A stretch of 21,750 bases of DNA from Pseudomonadota bacterium (GTDB taxonomy: Bacteria > Pseudomonadota > Gammaproteobacteria > Xanthomonadales > Xanthomonadaceae), in contig JAEWZE010000132.1 in the NCBI GenBank assembly GCA_023395465.1, positions 1 to 21,750 on the forward strand, given 5' to 3'. Every line of letters starts with the position of its first letter. Position 1 is the stretch's first letter. The position numbers and the translations under genes are program-made. This document shows, piece by piece, positions 7,360-15,548 of the stretch. The notes under the pieces were generated by a model that ran no database searches, was not told the DNA's origin, and worked only from the letters and a program-made list of their open reading frames with translations.

Positions 7360-7716
7360 GTTGCGCGCAAGCCAGAACGGGTCGCGCGCAAGCGTCTGCC
7401 GGTTGCGCGCAAGCGCCAGCTGGTCACGCGCAAGCCTTTCCTGGTCGCGCGCGAGTCTTTTCCAGTTGCGCGCAAGCCTTTTCCGGTTGCACGCGAGCCT
7501 TTTCCGGTTGCACGCGAGCCTTTTCCGGTTGCGCGCAAGCCTTTTTCGATTGCGCGCAAGCCTTTCAGGGTCGCGCGCAAGCCTTTCAGGGTCGCGCGCA
7601 AGCCTCTGAGGGTCGTGCGCAAGTCTTTTAGGGTCGCGCGCGAGTCTCTGCCAGTCGCACGCGAGCCCCGACCGGTCGCGCGCAAGCTTCGGACAGTCGC
7701 GCGCCAGCCACCCCCA
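7360..7716. repeat. 17 tandem 21-bp units with palindromic TTGCGCGCAA core
   Basis: Seventeen consecutive units start at 7360 and then every 21 bases, with no insertion or deletion anywhere. The consensus is GTTGCGCGCAAG followed by CCTTTTCCG. Five units (1, 3, 6, 9, 10) carry the perfect 10-bp palindrome TTGCGCGCAA, and two (5, 14) carry a different perfect palindrome, TCGCGCGCGA. The others differ at one to three core positions. The spacer drifts from TCTGCCG-type on the left through CTTTTCCG in the middle to CTTTCAGG on the right. Units 7 and 8 are identical to each other, which suggests recent duplication. 21 bp equals two turns of B-DNA, so every core faces the same side of the helix. 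Confidence 0.9.
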
Positions 7717-7764
7717 CTCGCGGCATCCGCTCCACGCGCGACGGCGTGCAGCGCGCGCAAAGGC

Positions 7765-9019
7765 TCAGTGCAGCCGCAGCACCGTCTTCGTGCCGCGCTG
7801 GGGTTCGGATTCGAAGCGCAGGTCCCAACCCAGGTGTTCGCAGATGCGGCCCAGCAGCTCCAGGCCGATGCCGCCGCCGTCGCGACCGGCGGTCCGCGCC
7901 ATCTGGGCGTAGATGCGGGCGATCTCCTCGGGCGTCATGCCGTGGCCCGGGTCCTCGATGGTCAGGGTGGCGTCGGGCGACAGCGCCACGCGGATCACGC
8001 CCTGGTCGCTGTTCTCAATGGCATTGCGCAGCAGGTTGCCGATGGCGGCCTGGACGATGGCGATCGGCGCCTGGATTTCGCAGGGCTGCACGCCGCTGGC
8101 GTCGATCGCCAGCTGCTTGCCCTGCATCAGGTAGCGGTGGTCGTCGATGATCTCCAGCACCAGTTCGTCCAGTTCGATCCGGTCGCTGCTGTGCGCCAGC
8201 CGGCCCGGATCCTTGGCCAGCACCAGCAGCAGCGAGATCAGCTGCTCGACGCTGCGCGCGGTGCGCTGGGCGCGCAGCATCTGCGCGCGGGCGCCGTCGG
8301 GCAGGCCGGGCTGCTGCAGGGCCAGTTCGATGGCGCCGGTGATCACGGCGGTGGGCGTGCGCAGTTCGTGGCTGGCGGTGTCGATGAACACGCGCTCGCG
8401 CTCGATGAAGCGGTCGTGGCGCGCGAGGTAGTCGTTCAGCGCGCCGGAAATCACCATCAGCTCCGCGCTGGCGTCCTCGCTGGGGCGCACCTGCTGGCCG
8501 AGTCGGTCGGGCGCGAGCCGGCCGATGTCGCCGGCCAGCGCGGACAGCGGCCGCAGGGCGCGGCGCAGGCCCCAGCCCATCAGCAGCACCAGCACCAGCA
8601 CCAGCAGCACCGCGCTGCCCAGCATGACCAGGGTGAGCGTCTGCTCGCGGTCCTCCAGGTCGGTGATGTCCAGGACCAGGGTGTGGCGCACGCCTTCCAC
8701 GTCGCGCACCAGCACCACCGTCTGCCGGCCGGCCAGCCACAGTTCGTCATGGATGCCGGGGGACAGGCCACGCAGGGGCGCGGGAACGGGCCCGGCATCG
8801 CCGTCGCGATACAGCTGCATCGTGTCGGTGTTGCGCCAGCGGTAGCCCGGCTGCTCGCGGTCGTGGCGCAGGTGCTGCTCGAGCTCGATCTGCAGCAGCG
8901 AATCCCAGAGCAGGCGCTCGGCGTGCTCGTTGATCGCCAGGCCGTGCGCGAACACGGCCGCAGCCAGCAGCAGCGCGTAGCCCGCCAGCCAGCCGGTGAG
9001 GCGGCGCTGCAGGCTGCGG

Positions 9020-9030
<11 letters not shown>
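7765..9030 (-). CDS. sensor histidine kinase of an OmpR-type two-component system
   Basis: A 421-residue inner-membrane kinase. Membrane segments lie at about 13-31 and 132-153, enclosing a ~100-residue periplasmic sensor with YRDGD and GIHDELWLAGRQTVVLV. A HAMP-like linker follows (155-205). The H-box is ASHELRTP with phospho-acceptor H221. The ATPase part has the N-box NLLRNAIEN (332-340), G1 box EDPGHGM (359-365) and G2 box GGGIGLEL (385-392). It should phosphorylate the response regulator whose 3' end it overlaps by 11 bases (9020-9030). The sensor domain is not one I can name. The divergent and downstream lipid A modification genes suggest that it senses envelope stress such as cationic peptides or metal ions, which is inference. 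Confidence 0.93.
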
Positions 9031-9733
<703 letters not shown>

Positions 9734-9776
9734 GGCGCGGACTCGCGCCGGATCGGCGCAGACTGCCATGTCCCGC

Positions 9777-9817
9777 GTCGAAAAGCTGTCGGAAGCGGGC
9801 TTCGACAATTCTCCGAC
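9777..9817. promoter_or_regulatory. divergent pair of direct-repeat operators, probably for the adjacent response regulator
   Basis: On the minus strand TCCGAC (9793-9788), 5 bases, then TTCGAC (9782-9777) point to the regulator gene. On the plus strand TTCGAC (9801-9806), 5 bases, then TCCGAC (9812-9817) point to the GT39 gene. The 11-bp repeat period is the standard layout of OmpR/PmrA-type half-sites. The last hexamer ends 43 bases before the regulator ATG and 41 bases before the GT39 ATG at 9859, an almost symmetric arrangement. The same hexamer spacing recurs at 11601-11628. Confidence 0.65.
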
Positions 9818-9858
9818 CGCCGGTCCGCATCATGCGCGGGACCCCGCCGCGCCGCGCC

Positions 9859-11553
9859 ATGTCCAGCTCCCCGCGTTCTCCCGGTTTCGTGCTCCTGATC
9901 CTGCTGCTGGCGTCCGCCCTCCTGGCCGGCGCGGGCATGCGCGACCCGCAGCCGGCCGATGAGCCGCGCTTCGTGCTGGCCGCCCGCCAGATGGTCGAAT
10001 CCGGCGACTGGCTGCTTCCGCACCGCGGCCGCGAGCTCTACGCCGACAAGCCGCCGCTGTTCATGTGGCTGCTGGCCGGCGCGCAGAAGCTCACCGGCGA
10101 CTGGCGCGGCGCCTTCCTGCTGCCGTCCTGGATCGCGGCGCTGCTGGTGCTGTGGTCGACCGGCGACCTGGCACGGCGCCTGTGGAATCCGGCCTCGGGC
10201 CGCTACGCCATGCTGGCGCTGTTCGCCTGCGTGCAGTTCGGGCTGCAGGCCAGGCGCGCGCAGATCGACATGGTGCTGCTGGCCATGACCACGCTTTCGC
10301 TGTGGGCGCTGCTGCAGTACCTGCTGCAGCGGCGCGACTGGCGGTTGCTGGCGCTGGGCACGTTTGCCGCCGGGCTGGGCACGGTGACCAAGGGCGTGGG
10401 CTTCCTGCCGCTGCTGGTGTTCCTGCCGTGGCTGCTGCTGCGCGGACGCATCGCGGGCGTTGCGCCGGCATCGCGCGCGGGCTGGCACGCAGCGGCGGGC
10501 GCGGGCGGCTTCCTGGCCGGCGCCGGCGTGTGGCTCGGCCCCCTGCTGTGGGCCGTGGCCACCCGCGACGACCCGGCGCTGCACACCTATGCCGCGGAGA
10601 TCCTGTGGACGCAGACCGGCACCCGCTATGCCAACGCCTGGCACCATCTCAAGCCCGCCTGGTACTACCTGCAGGTGATCGCGACGCTATGGCTGCCCGG
10701 CGCGCTGCTGCTGCCGTGGCTGCTGCCGGCCTGGTGGCGCCGCGTGCGCCGGCTCGACCCGCGCTGGGTGCTGCTGCTGGGATGGAGCCTGCTGGTGCTG
10801 CTGTTCTTCAGCGCCAGCCCGGGCAAGCGCGATGTCTACGTGCTGCCGATGCTGCCGGCGCTGTGCGTGGCCGCGGCGCCGCTGCTGCCGGGCCTGCTGC
10901 GGCGTCGCGGCGTCCAGCTTGCGCTGCTGGCCTGGCTGGCGCTGCTGGCCTTCGGCGCGCTGGCGATCGGGCTGCAGGCCCGGTTCGATCCTCCCGCCTG
11001 GCTGCTGGAGCAGGCGGCACGTCGCAACCTCGATGCGGACACGCTCGCCCGGCTCGGCCTGTGGCTGTCGGTGCTGGGCGCCGCGATCGCGGCCTGCATC
11101 GCCTGCCTGCGCCTGCGCCGCGCCGGACTGGCGACCGTGCTGGCGATGGCCGCGCTGTGGATCGTGCATGGCCTGGGCCTGGCGCCGGCGGTGGACGAGG
11201 ACAGTTCCGGACGCGCGATCATGCGCGAAGCCGGGCGGCGCATCGGACCCGACGCGCAGCTGGGCCTGCTGGGCTGGCGCGAACAGCACCTCCTGCAGGC
11301 CGAGGGCGACGTGGTCGAGTTCGGCTTCCGCCGCCCGTGGGACGCGCAGTGGCGCGACGCGTCCGCGTGGCTGGCGCAGGCGCCGGGGCAGCGCTGGCTG
11401 TTCGTGCTGGAAGATGCGCTGGGACCCTGCGTGGACCGCGCGCGCGCGCAGCGCCTGGGGGTGTCGAGCCGCCGCGTGTGGTGGCTGGTGCCGGCCCCGG
11501 CAGTGCGCCCGGCCTGCCACGCGCCGCCCTTCGCGCCGCGCGCGGCCGACTGA
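9859..11553 (+). CDS. ArnT-like glycosyltransferase family 39 (lipid-linked sugar to lipid A, probable)
   Basis: A 564-residue polytopic inner-membrane enzyme of the PMT/ArnT superfamily, which transfers a sugar from undecaprenyl phosphate to a periplasmic acceptor, for ArnT the phosphates of lipid A. Near the N-terminus, RDPQPADEPRF holds the acidic pair of the first periplasmic loop. YADKPPLFMWLL is the KPP motif, and SPGKRDVYVLPMLPAL is the GT39 Lys/Tyr-LP motif. About a dozen hydrophobic segments run to residue ~445, followed by a ~120-residue soluble domain. The ATG at 9859 is chosen over 9832 because it leaves room for a promoter after the operator at 9801-9817 and puts the first membrane helix near the start. 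A hairpin after the stop and a new operator suggest a monocistronic unit. Confidence 0.85.
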   Translation: MSSSPRSPGFVLLILLLASALLAGAGMRDPQPADEPRFVLAARQMVESGDWLLPHRGRELYADKPPLFMWLLAGAQKLTGDWRGAFLLPSWIAALLVLWSTGDLARRLWNPASGRYAMLALFACVQFGLQARRAQIDMVLLAMTTLSLWALLQYLLQRRDWRLLALGTFAAGLGTVTKGVGFLPLLVFLPWLLLRGRIAGVAPASRAGWHAAAGAGGFLAGAGVWLGPLLWAVATRDDPALHTYAAEILWTQTGTRYANAWHHLKPAWYYLQVIATLWLPGALLLPWLLPAWWRRVRRLDPRWVLLLGWSLLVLLFFSASPGKRDVYVLPMLPALCVAAAPLLPGLLRRRGVQLALLAWLALLAFGALAIGLQARFDPPAWLLEQAARRNLDADTLARLGLWLSVLGAAIAACIACLRLRRAGLATVLAMAALWIVHGLGLAPAVDEDSSGRAIMREAGRRIGPDAQLGLLGWREQHLLQAEGDVVEFGFRRPWDAQWRDASAWLAQAPGQRWLFVLEDALGPCVDRARAQRLGVSSRRVWWLVPAPAVRPACHAPPFAPRAAD

Positions 11554-11565
11554 ACCGCGCTGCAA

Positions 11566-11587
11566 CCTCGCCTCGATGCTGGCGAGG
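11566..11587 (+). terminator. hairpin after the GT39 gene
   Basis: A perfect 7-bp stem, CCTCGCC (11566-11572) with GGCGAGG (11581-11587), and an 8-base loop. An outer CCGCG/CGCGG pairing is possible at 11555-11559 with 11595-11599. No T-run follows. It sits directly before the operator of the next gene. Confidence 0.45.
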
Positions 11588-11600
11588 CGGTTAACGCGGC

Positions 11601-11628
11601 TCCGACAGCATTCCGACCGCACTCCGAC
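11601..11628 (+). promoter_or_regulatory. three TCCGAC hexamers at 11-bp period before the eptA-like gene
   Basis: Identical TCCGAC hexamers lie at 11601-11606, 11612-11617 and 11623-11628, each separated by 5 bases (AGCAT, CGCAC). The hexamer and spacing match the pairs at 9777-9817. The last one ends 50 bases before the ATG at 11679. This is the best evidence that the eptA-like gene belongs to the same response-regulator regulon. Confidence 0.65.
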
Positions 11629-11678
11629 GTGGCGGCGCCGAGCATGCGTGCATTCCGCAACCGGCCACTCCACGGCAA

Positions 11679-13463
11679 ATGCGCCTTCGTTACCCCCGCC
11701 GGTCGCCGGCCATCCAGACCCAGCAGGCGCACGGCGCCGCGTCGCCGGACGGCGGCGGTGCCTGCGCCCTGCATGGGGTGGCATCCGCCGCCCCGGCATC
11801 GGCCTGGTCCGGCCTGCCCGCCAGCATCGCGCGGCTGCGCCCGCGACTGCACGGCGAAACCCTGATCGCCGGCACCAGCCTGTACTTCGCCGCGTTCGAC
11901 AACGGCGCGTTCTGGCGCGCGGCGGTGGACGCGCCCCTGCAGCAGGCCGGCTGGATCGCCTCGCTGGCGGTCCTGGTATTCGCCGCCAATGCCGTGCTGC
12001 TGTCGGCGCTCGTCTGGCGATGGCTGGCCAAGCCGGTGGTCGCCGCGCTGCTGCTCGTGTCCGCGCTCGCCTCGCATTACTCGGCGGCCTACGGCGTGCA
12101 CATCGACGCCGACATGATCGGCAACGTGCTGCACACCGACCTGCGCGAATCCTCCGAATTCCTGTCGGGCGGGCTGCTGCTGTCGCTGCTGTCGACCGCA
12201 CCGGCGCTGCTCGTGCTGTGGCGGATCCGGCTGCTGCCCAGCGCGGCCCTGCCCGGCCTGGTGCGCAGGCTGGTCTTCGTCGCTGCGGTCGGCCTGGCGG
12301 CGCTCCTTGCCGCGTTCGGATCCTCGCGCGAACTCAGCGCCCTGATTCGCAACCACCGCGAGGTGCGCTACCTGGTGGCGCCCGCGAACGTGCTGGTCTC
12401 GTCGCTGAAGCTGGCCACCGAACATGAAGAGCGCGGCCCCCGCTTCCAGGTCGCCGGCGACGCCCACCTGCTGCCGCGAACGGCGGGCGCGAAGCCGCGC
12501 CTGCTGCTGATCGTGGTGGGCGAAACCGCGCGCGCCGCGAACTGGGGCTTGTCCGGCTATGCCCGGCAGACCACGCCGGAGCTGGCGCGCAGGGCCGGGG
12601 TGGTCAATTTCGCCGACGTCACCGCCTGCGGCAGCAGCACCGAGGTCGCGCTGCCGTGCATGTTCTCGATCCAGGGCCGCGAGCACTACGACAGCCGCGC
12701 GATCCGCAGCCACGAATCGCTGCTGCACGTGCTTGCGCGCACCGGGGTCTCGGTGCTGTGGCGCGACAACCAGTCCGGCTGCAAGGGCGTCTGCGATGGC
12801 CTGCCGGTGGAGCGCCTCGACAGCGCGCGCGACCCGGCCTACTGCGATGGCCTGCGCTGCCGCGACGGGATCCTGTTCGCCGACCCGGCGGCGTGGTGGG
12901 GCGACGGCACGCGCGACCGCGTGGTGGTCCTGCACATGCTCGGCAACCATGGCCCGAACTACAGCGACCGCGCGCCGCCGGAATTCCGGCGTTACCAGCC
13001 GGTCTGCGCCTCGGCCGACCTGGGCGACTGCAGCCGCGAGCAGATCGTCAACGCCTACGACAACGCCCTGCTCTACACCGACCACCTGCTCGCGTCGGCG
13101 ATCGATGCGCTGCAGGCGCAGTCGCGCTACGACGCGGCGCTGCTCTATGTCTCCGACCATGGCGAGTCGCTGGGCGAGAACGGCCTGTACCTGCACGGGA
13201 TGCCCTGGCCGGTCGCGCCCGAGGTGCAGCTGCGCGTCCCGATGATCGCCTGGCTCTCGCCCGCCTTCGCCGCGGCCACGCACCTCGACACCGCCTGCCT
13301 CGCCAGCCGCGCGGCGCAACCGCTCACCCACGACCACCTGTTCCATTCGGTGATGGGTGCGCTGGGCGTGGCCAGCGGCAGCTACCGCCGCGACCGCGAT
13401 CTGTTCGCCGACTGCCGGCCGGCTGCCGCCACCGCATCCGCCACCCCGGGAACCGCAAAGTGA
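11679..13463 (+). CDS. eptA: phosphoethanolamine transferase (EptA-like)
   Basis: A 594-residue inner-membrane enzyme of the alkaline-phosphatase/sulfatase fold that adds phosphoethanolamine to lipid A, lowering its charge and giving cationic-peptide resistance. An N-terminal membrane part (about 60-215) has the usual SLYFAAFDNGAFW opening. The periplasmic domain shows VVGETARAANWGLSGYARQTTP (metal ligand E282), ACGSSTEVALPCMFS (nucleophile T321), LGNHGPNY, SDHGESLGENGLYLHG (D493, H494) and H506. The first ~58 residues are not typical of the family and are low-complexity, so a later start such as GTG at 11778 is possible. The ATG at 11679 lies 50 bases after three operator-like hexamers. The stop overlaps the GTG of the next gene. 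Confidence 0.92.
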   Translation: MRLRYPRRSPAIQTQQAHGAASPDGGGACALHGVASAAPASAWSGLPASIARLRPRLHGETLIAGTSLYFAAFDNGAFWRAAVDAPLQQAGWIASLAVLVFAANAVLLSALVWRWLAKPVVAALLLVSALASHYSAAYGVHIDADMIGNVLHTDLRESSEFLSGGLLLSLLSTAPALLVLWRIRLLPSAALPGLVRRLVFVAAVGLAALLAAFGSSRELSALIRNHREVRYLVAPANVLVSSLKLATEHEERGPRFQVAGDAHLLPRTAGAKPRLLLIVVGETARAANWGLSGYARQTTPELARRAGVVNFADVTACGSSTEVALPCMFSIQGREHYDSRAIRSHESLLHVLARTGVSVLWRDNQSGCKGVCDGLPVERLDSARDPAYCDGLRCRDGILFADPAAWWGDGTRDRVVVLHMLGNHGPNYSDRAPPEFRRYQPVCASADLGDCSREQIVNAYDNALLYTDHLLASAIDALQAQSRYDAALLYVSDHGESLGENGLYLHGMPWPVAPEVQLRVPMIAWLSPAFAAATHLDTACLASRAAQPLTHDHLFHSVMGALGVASGSYRRDRDLFADCRPAAATASATPGTAK

Positions 13464-14335
13464 GCACCCCGAACCCTGCCCCCGCACTGTCGATCGTGAT
13501 TCCCGTGTTCAACGAACGCGACAACATCGGCCGGCTGATCGACGAGATCGCCCAGGTCGACGGCCTCGGCCGCTACGAGATCGTCTGCGTCGACGACTGT
13601 TCCAGCGACGACACGCTGGAGGTGCTGCGCGGCAAGTCGCACGCGGTGCCGGCGCTGCGCGTGCTGTCGCATCCGCGCCGCCTCGGCCAGAGCGCGGCGA
13701 TCCGGAACGGTGCCAGGGCGGCGCGCGGGGGCTGGATCGCGACCCTGGACGGCGACGGCCAGAACGACCCGGCCGACCTGCCGATGCTGCTCCAGCGGCG
13801 CGCGCGCGCATCCGCCGGGGTGAAGCTGTTCGCCGGCTGGCGCGTCGAGCGACGCGACAGCGGCAGCAAGCGCTGGGCGTCGCGCTGGGCCAACCGGATC
13901 CGCACCGCGCTGCTGCACGACGCGACGCCCGACACCGGCTGCGGCATCAAGCTGTTCGAGCGCGAGGCCTTCCTCGACCTGCCGGCCTTCGACCACATGC
14001 ACCGCTACCTGCCCGCGCTGATGCAGCGCGCCGGCTGGCGGACGGTCAGCGTGCCGGTGCGGCACCGGCCGCGGACCGCGGGACGTTCGAAGTACGGCAA
14101 CCTTTCGCGCGCCCTGGCCGGCGTACCGGACCTGCTCGGCATGCTGTGGCTGATCCGCCGCGGCAATGCCGCTTCCACCTCCGCCATCCCCGAGGACGCC
14201 GATGGACACCATGAACCAGGAGATCGCGGCGCTGGCCTGGACCGGCCTGCACATGACGCCGTGGAAGCTGATCGGCCTGAGCGGGGCGAGCATGTTCGCC
14301 CTGCGCTGGCTGGTGCAGTTCGTCGCCACGCATAA
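13460..14335 (+). CDS. glycosyltransferase family 2, dolichyl/undecaprenyl-phosphate sugar synthase-like
   Basis: The GTG start overlaps the eptA stop (GTGA), so translation is coupled. Of 291 residues, the first ~247 are a normal GT2 domain of the DPM1/ArnC type: LSIVIPVFNERDNIGRLIDE, IVCVDDCSSDDT, and TLDGDGQNDP with D97, D99 and Q101 as the metal and nucleotide-sugar ligands. No C-terminal membrane helices are present. It would load a sugar onto undecaprenyl phosphate in the cytoplasm, the donor for the GT39 enzyme. The frame does not stop where homologues usually do but runs 134 bases into the next gene, adding ~44 Arg/Gly/His-rich residues that look like out-of-frame translation. A lost stop codon or a sequence error is possible. 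The sugar identity is unknown. Confidence 0.85.
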   Translation: MSTPNPAPALSIVIPVFNERDNIGRLIDEIAQVDGLGRYEIVCVDDCSSDDTLEVLRGKSHAVPALRVLSHPRRLGQSAAIRNGARAARGGWIATLDGDGQNDPADLPMLLQRRARASAGVKLFAGWRVERRDSGSKRWASRWANRIRTALLHDATPDTGCGIKLFEREAFLDLPAFDHMHRYLPALMQRAGWRTVSVPVRHRPRTAGRSKYGNLSRALAGVPDLLGMLWLIRRGNAASTSAIPEDADGHHEPGDRGAGLDRPAHDAVEADRPERGEHVRPALAGAVRRHA

Positions 14336-14603
14336 GGCCGGCGAGCCCGTCATCCCGCGCGCGTTCTGGGTGATGAGCCTGGCCGGGAGCACGATGACGC
14401 TGTCCTACTTCCTGTTCTCCAGCAAGCAGGATGCGGTCGGCGTGCTGCAGAACCTGTTCCCCGCCTTCACCGCCGCCTACAGCCTGTGGCTGGACCTGCG
14501 CCGGCCGCGCCACGGTGCCCGGAGCATGGAAGGTGTCGCGCAGGCAGCGACGGCGGCCCCGGCCGAGGCGGTGTCCCGCGCCGGGCCGCATCCGCCTGGC
14601 TAG
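14202..14603 (+). CDS. small membrane protein with lipid-A-disaccharide synthase N-terminal domain (LAB_N)
   Basis: A 133-residue protein with three hydrophobic segments at about 20-42, 54-73 and 80-99, containing WKLIGLSGASMFALRWLVQF and SLAGSTMTLSYFLFS. This matches the LAB_N domain, which occurs alone in many bacteria next to GT2 and GT39 genes and is distinct from catalytic LpxB. A role in passing or flipping the lipid-linked sugar is plausible but inferred. The ATG at 14202 has GAGGA 5 bases upstream; the frame opens at 14166 without a better signal. It starts inside the 3' part of the GT2 frame. The ~30-residue Ala-rich tail is unremarkable. Its TAG overlaps the stop of the convergent nucleotidase gene. 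Confidence 0.85.
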   Translation: MDTMNQEIAALAWTGLHMTPWKLIGLSGASMFALRWLVQFVATHKAGEPVIPRAFWVMSLAGSTMTLSYFLFSSKQDAVGVLQNLFPAFTAAYSLWLDLRRPRHGARSMEGVAQAATAAPAEAVSRAGPHPPG

Positions 14604-15514
14604 GGATTGGACACGCCGTGCGGCACATGCCCGGCCAGCACGTGCTGGCGGGCGCTGTCGATGTTGTGCAGGGAATCGTCGAAGAAGATGTCGGCGCCGA
14701 AGGCTTCCAGGAACGGACCCTTGGCGCGGCCGCCGAGGAACAGCGCCTCGTCCAGTCGCACGCCCCAGTCGCGCAGGGTACGGATCACACGCTCGTGCGC
14801 GGGCGCCGAGCGCGCCGTGACCAGCGCGGTGCGGATCGGCGCGGCCTGCCCCGCCGGATAGGCCGCCTGCAGGTCGTGCAGGGCCGCGAGGAAGGCGCGG
14901 AAGGGGCCGCCGGAGAGCGGTTCGCGCGCGCGTTCGATCTCGTGCGCGTGGAACGCGGCAATGCCGCCCTCGCGCGAGACGCGCTCGCCTTCGTCGCCGA
15001 AGATCACCGCGTCGCCGTCGAAGGCGATGCGGATCTGTTCGTTGGGCGTCCGCCCGGGTTTGGGTCGCTCGGGCAGGATGCTGGCGGCCGCGACGCCGTT
15101 GGCCAGTGCCTGGCGCACCGAGTCGGGGTTGGCCGAGAGGAACAGGTGCGCGCCGAAGGGCCGCACGTACGGCCAGGTCGGCTCGCCGGAGGTGAAGGTC
15201 GCGCGCGAGATCGACAGCCTGTGGTGCTGGATCGAATTGAAGATGCGCAGCCCGGTGTCTGCGGAGTTGCGCGACAGCAGGATCACCTCCACGCGCGGCG
15301 CTTCGGGCGGCGCGGATTCGTTCAGCGCCAGCAGCTTGCGCACCAGCGGGAACGCGATGCCCGGTTCGAGCACATCGTCCTCGCGTTCGCGCTGGAAATC
15401 GGCGTAACGCTCGATCCCCTCGCTCTCGAACAGCGCGTGGCTGTCCTCCAGGTCGAACAGGGCGCGCGAGGAGATCGCGATGGTGAGGACTGCGACGGGT
15501 TCTTTGCCGGACAT
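14600..15514 (-). CDS. cytosolic 5'-nucleotidase (NT5C1 family)
   Basis: A 304-residue soluble enzyme of the 5'-nucleotidase family first described for vertebrate cN-I (Pfam 5_nucleotid, PF06189). It hydrolyses nucleoside monophosphates and so adjusts nucleotide pools. Recognisable blocks are LTIAISSRALFDLEDSHALF near the start, LEPGIAFPLVRKLLALN, VILLSRNSADTGLRIFNSI, IAFDGDAVIFGDEGE, TALVTARSAPAHERV and FLGGRAKGPFLEAFGADIFFDD, which together trace the HAD-like fold. The ATG at 15514 is the natural start; the frame is open to 15580 without family sequence. CATAAT ends 6 bases upstream and no Shine-Dalgarno is seen, so it may be translated leaderless. It converges on LAB_N with a 4-base overlap. 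Confidence 0.88.
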   Translation of the reverse strand: MSGKEPVAVLTIAISSRALFDLEDSHALFESEGIERYADFQREREDDVLEPGIAFPLVRKLLALNESAPPEAPRVEVILLSRNSADTGLRIFNSIQHHRLSISRATFTSGEPTWPYVRPFGAHLFLSANPDSVRQALANGVAAASILPERPKPGRTPNEQIRIAFDGDAVIFGDEGERVSREGGIAAFHAHEIERAREPLSGGPFRAFLAALHDLQAAYPAGQAAPIRTALVTARSAPAHERVIRTLRDWGVRLDEALFLGGRAKGPFLEAFGADIFFDDSLHNIDSARQHVLAGHVPHGVSNP

Positions 15515-15520
15515 GCGCCG

Positions 15521-15526
15521 ATTATG
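15521..15526 (-). promoter_or_regulatory. -10-like hexamer CATAAT directly before the nucleotidase start
   Basis: CATAAT on the minus strand is separated from the ATG at 15514 by 6 bases (CGGCGC), the same spacing as TACAAT before exonuclease I. It would place the transcription start at or beside the start codon. No clear -35 element is visible. Confidence 0.45.
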
Positions 15527-15548
15527 GCCCGGCGGGCGTCGCTGCGCC

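Larger units (their letters stand above)
7044..7764. other. 720-base non-coding region holding two tandem repeat arrays
   Basis: The region lies upstream of the hemerythrin gene and downstream of the histidine kinase gene, both on the minus strand. All frames are largely open because the main repeat is 21 bp long and lacks stop triplets, but the translations are low-complexity heptads with no family features or start signals, so I do not call a gene. From left to right it holds the hemerythrin leader with GTTAAC at 7096-7101, a possible stem of CCGGAC (7146-7151) with GTCCGG (7168-7173), the ~32-bp repeats and the 21-bp repeats. Confidence 0.7.

Noticed and set aside
7113..7631. A 172-codon frame through the repeats, and similar heptad-repeat frames on both strands
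   Set aside because: Every frame is open because 21 is a multiple of three and the repeat lacks stops. No ribosome binding site, family or consistent third-base GC preference marks any one frame as coding.
7360..7716. CRISPR array
   Set aside because: The units are contiguous 21-mers without unique spacers, and no cas gene is nearby.
9734..9808. N-terminal extension of the response regulator to TTG 9808
   Set aside because: The receiver domain starts at the ATG at 9733, and the extension would overlap the outward-facing direct-repeat operators.
10836..13487. A long minus-strand frame of 883 codons
   Set aside because: It is antisense to the GT39 and EptA-like genes. It is compositionally biased and has no recognisable domain.
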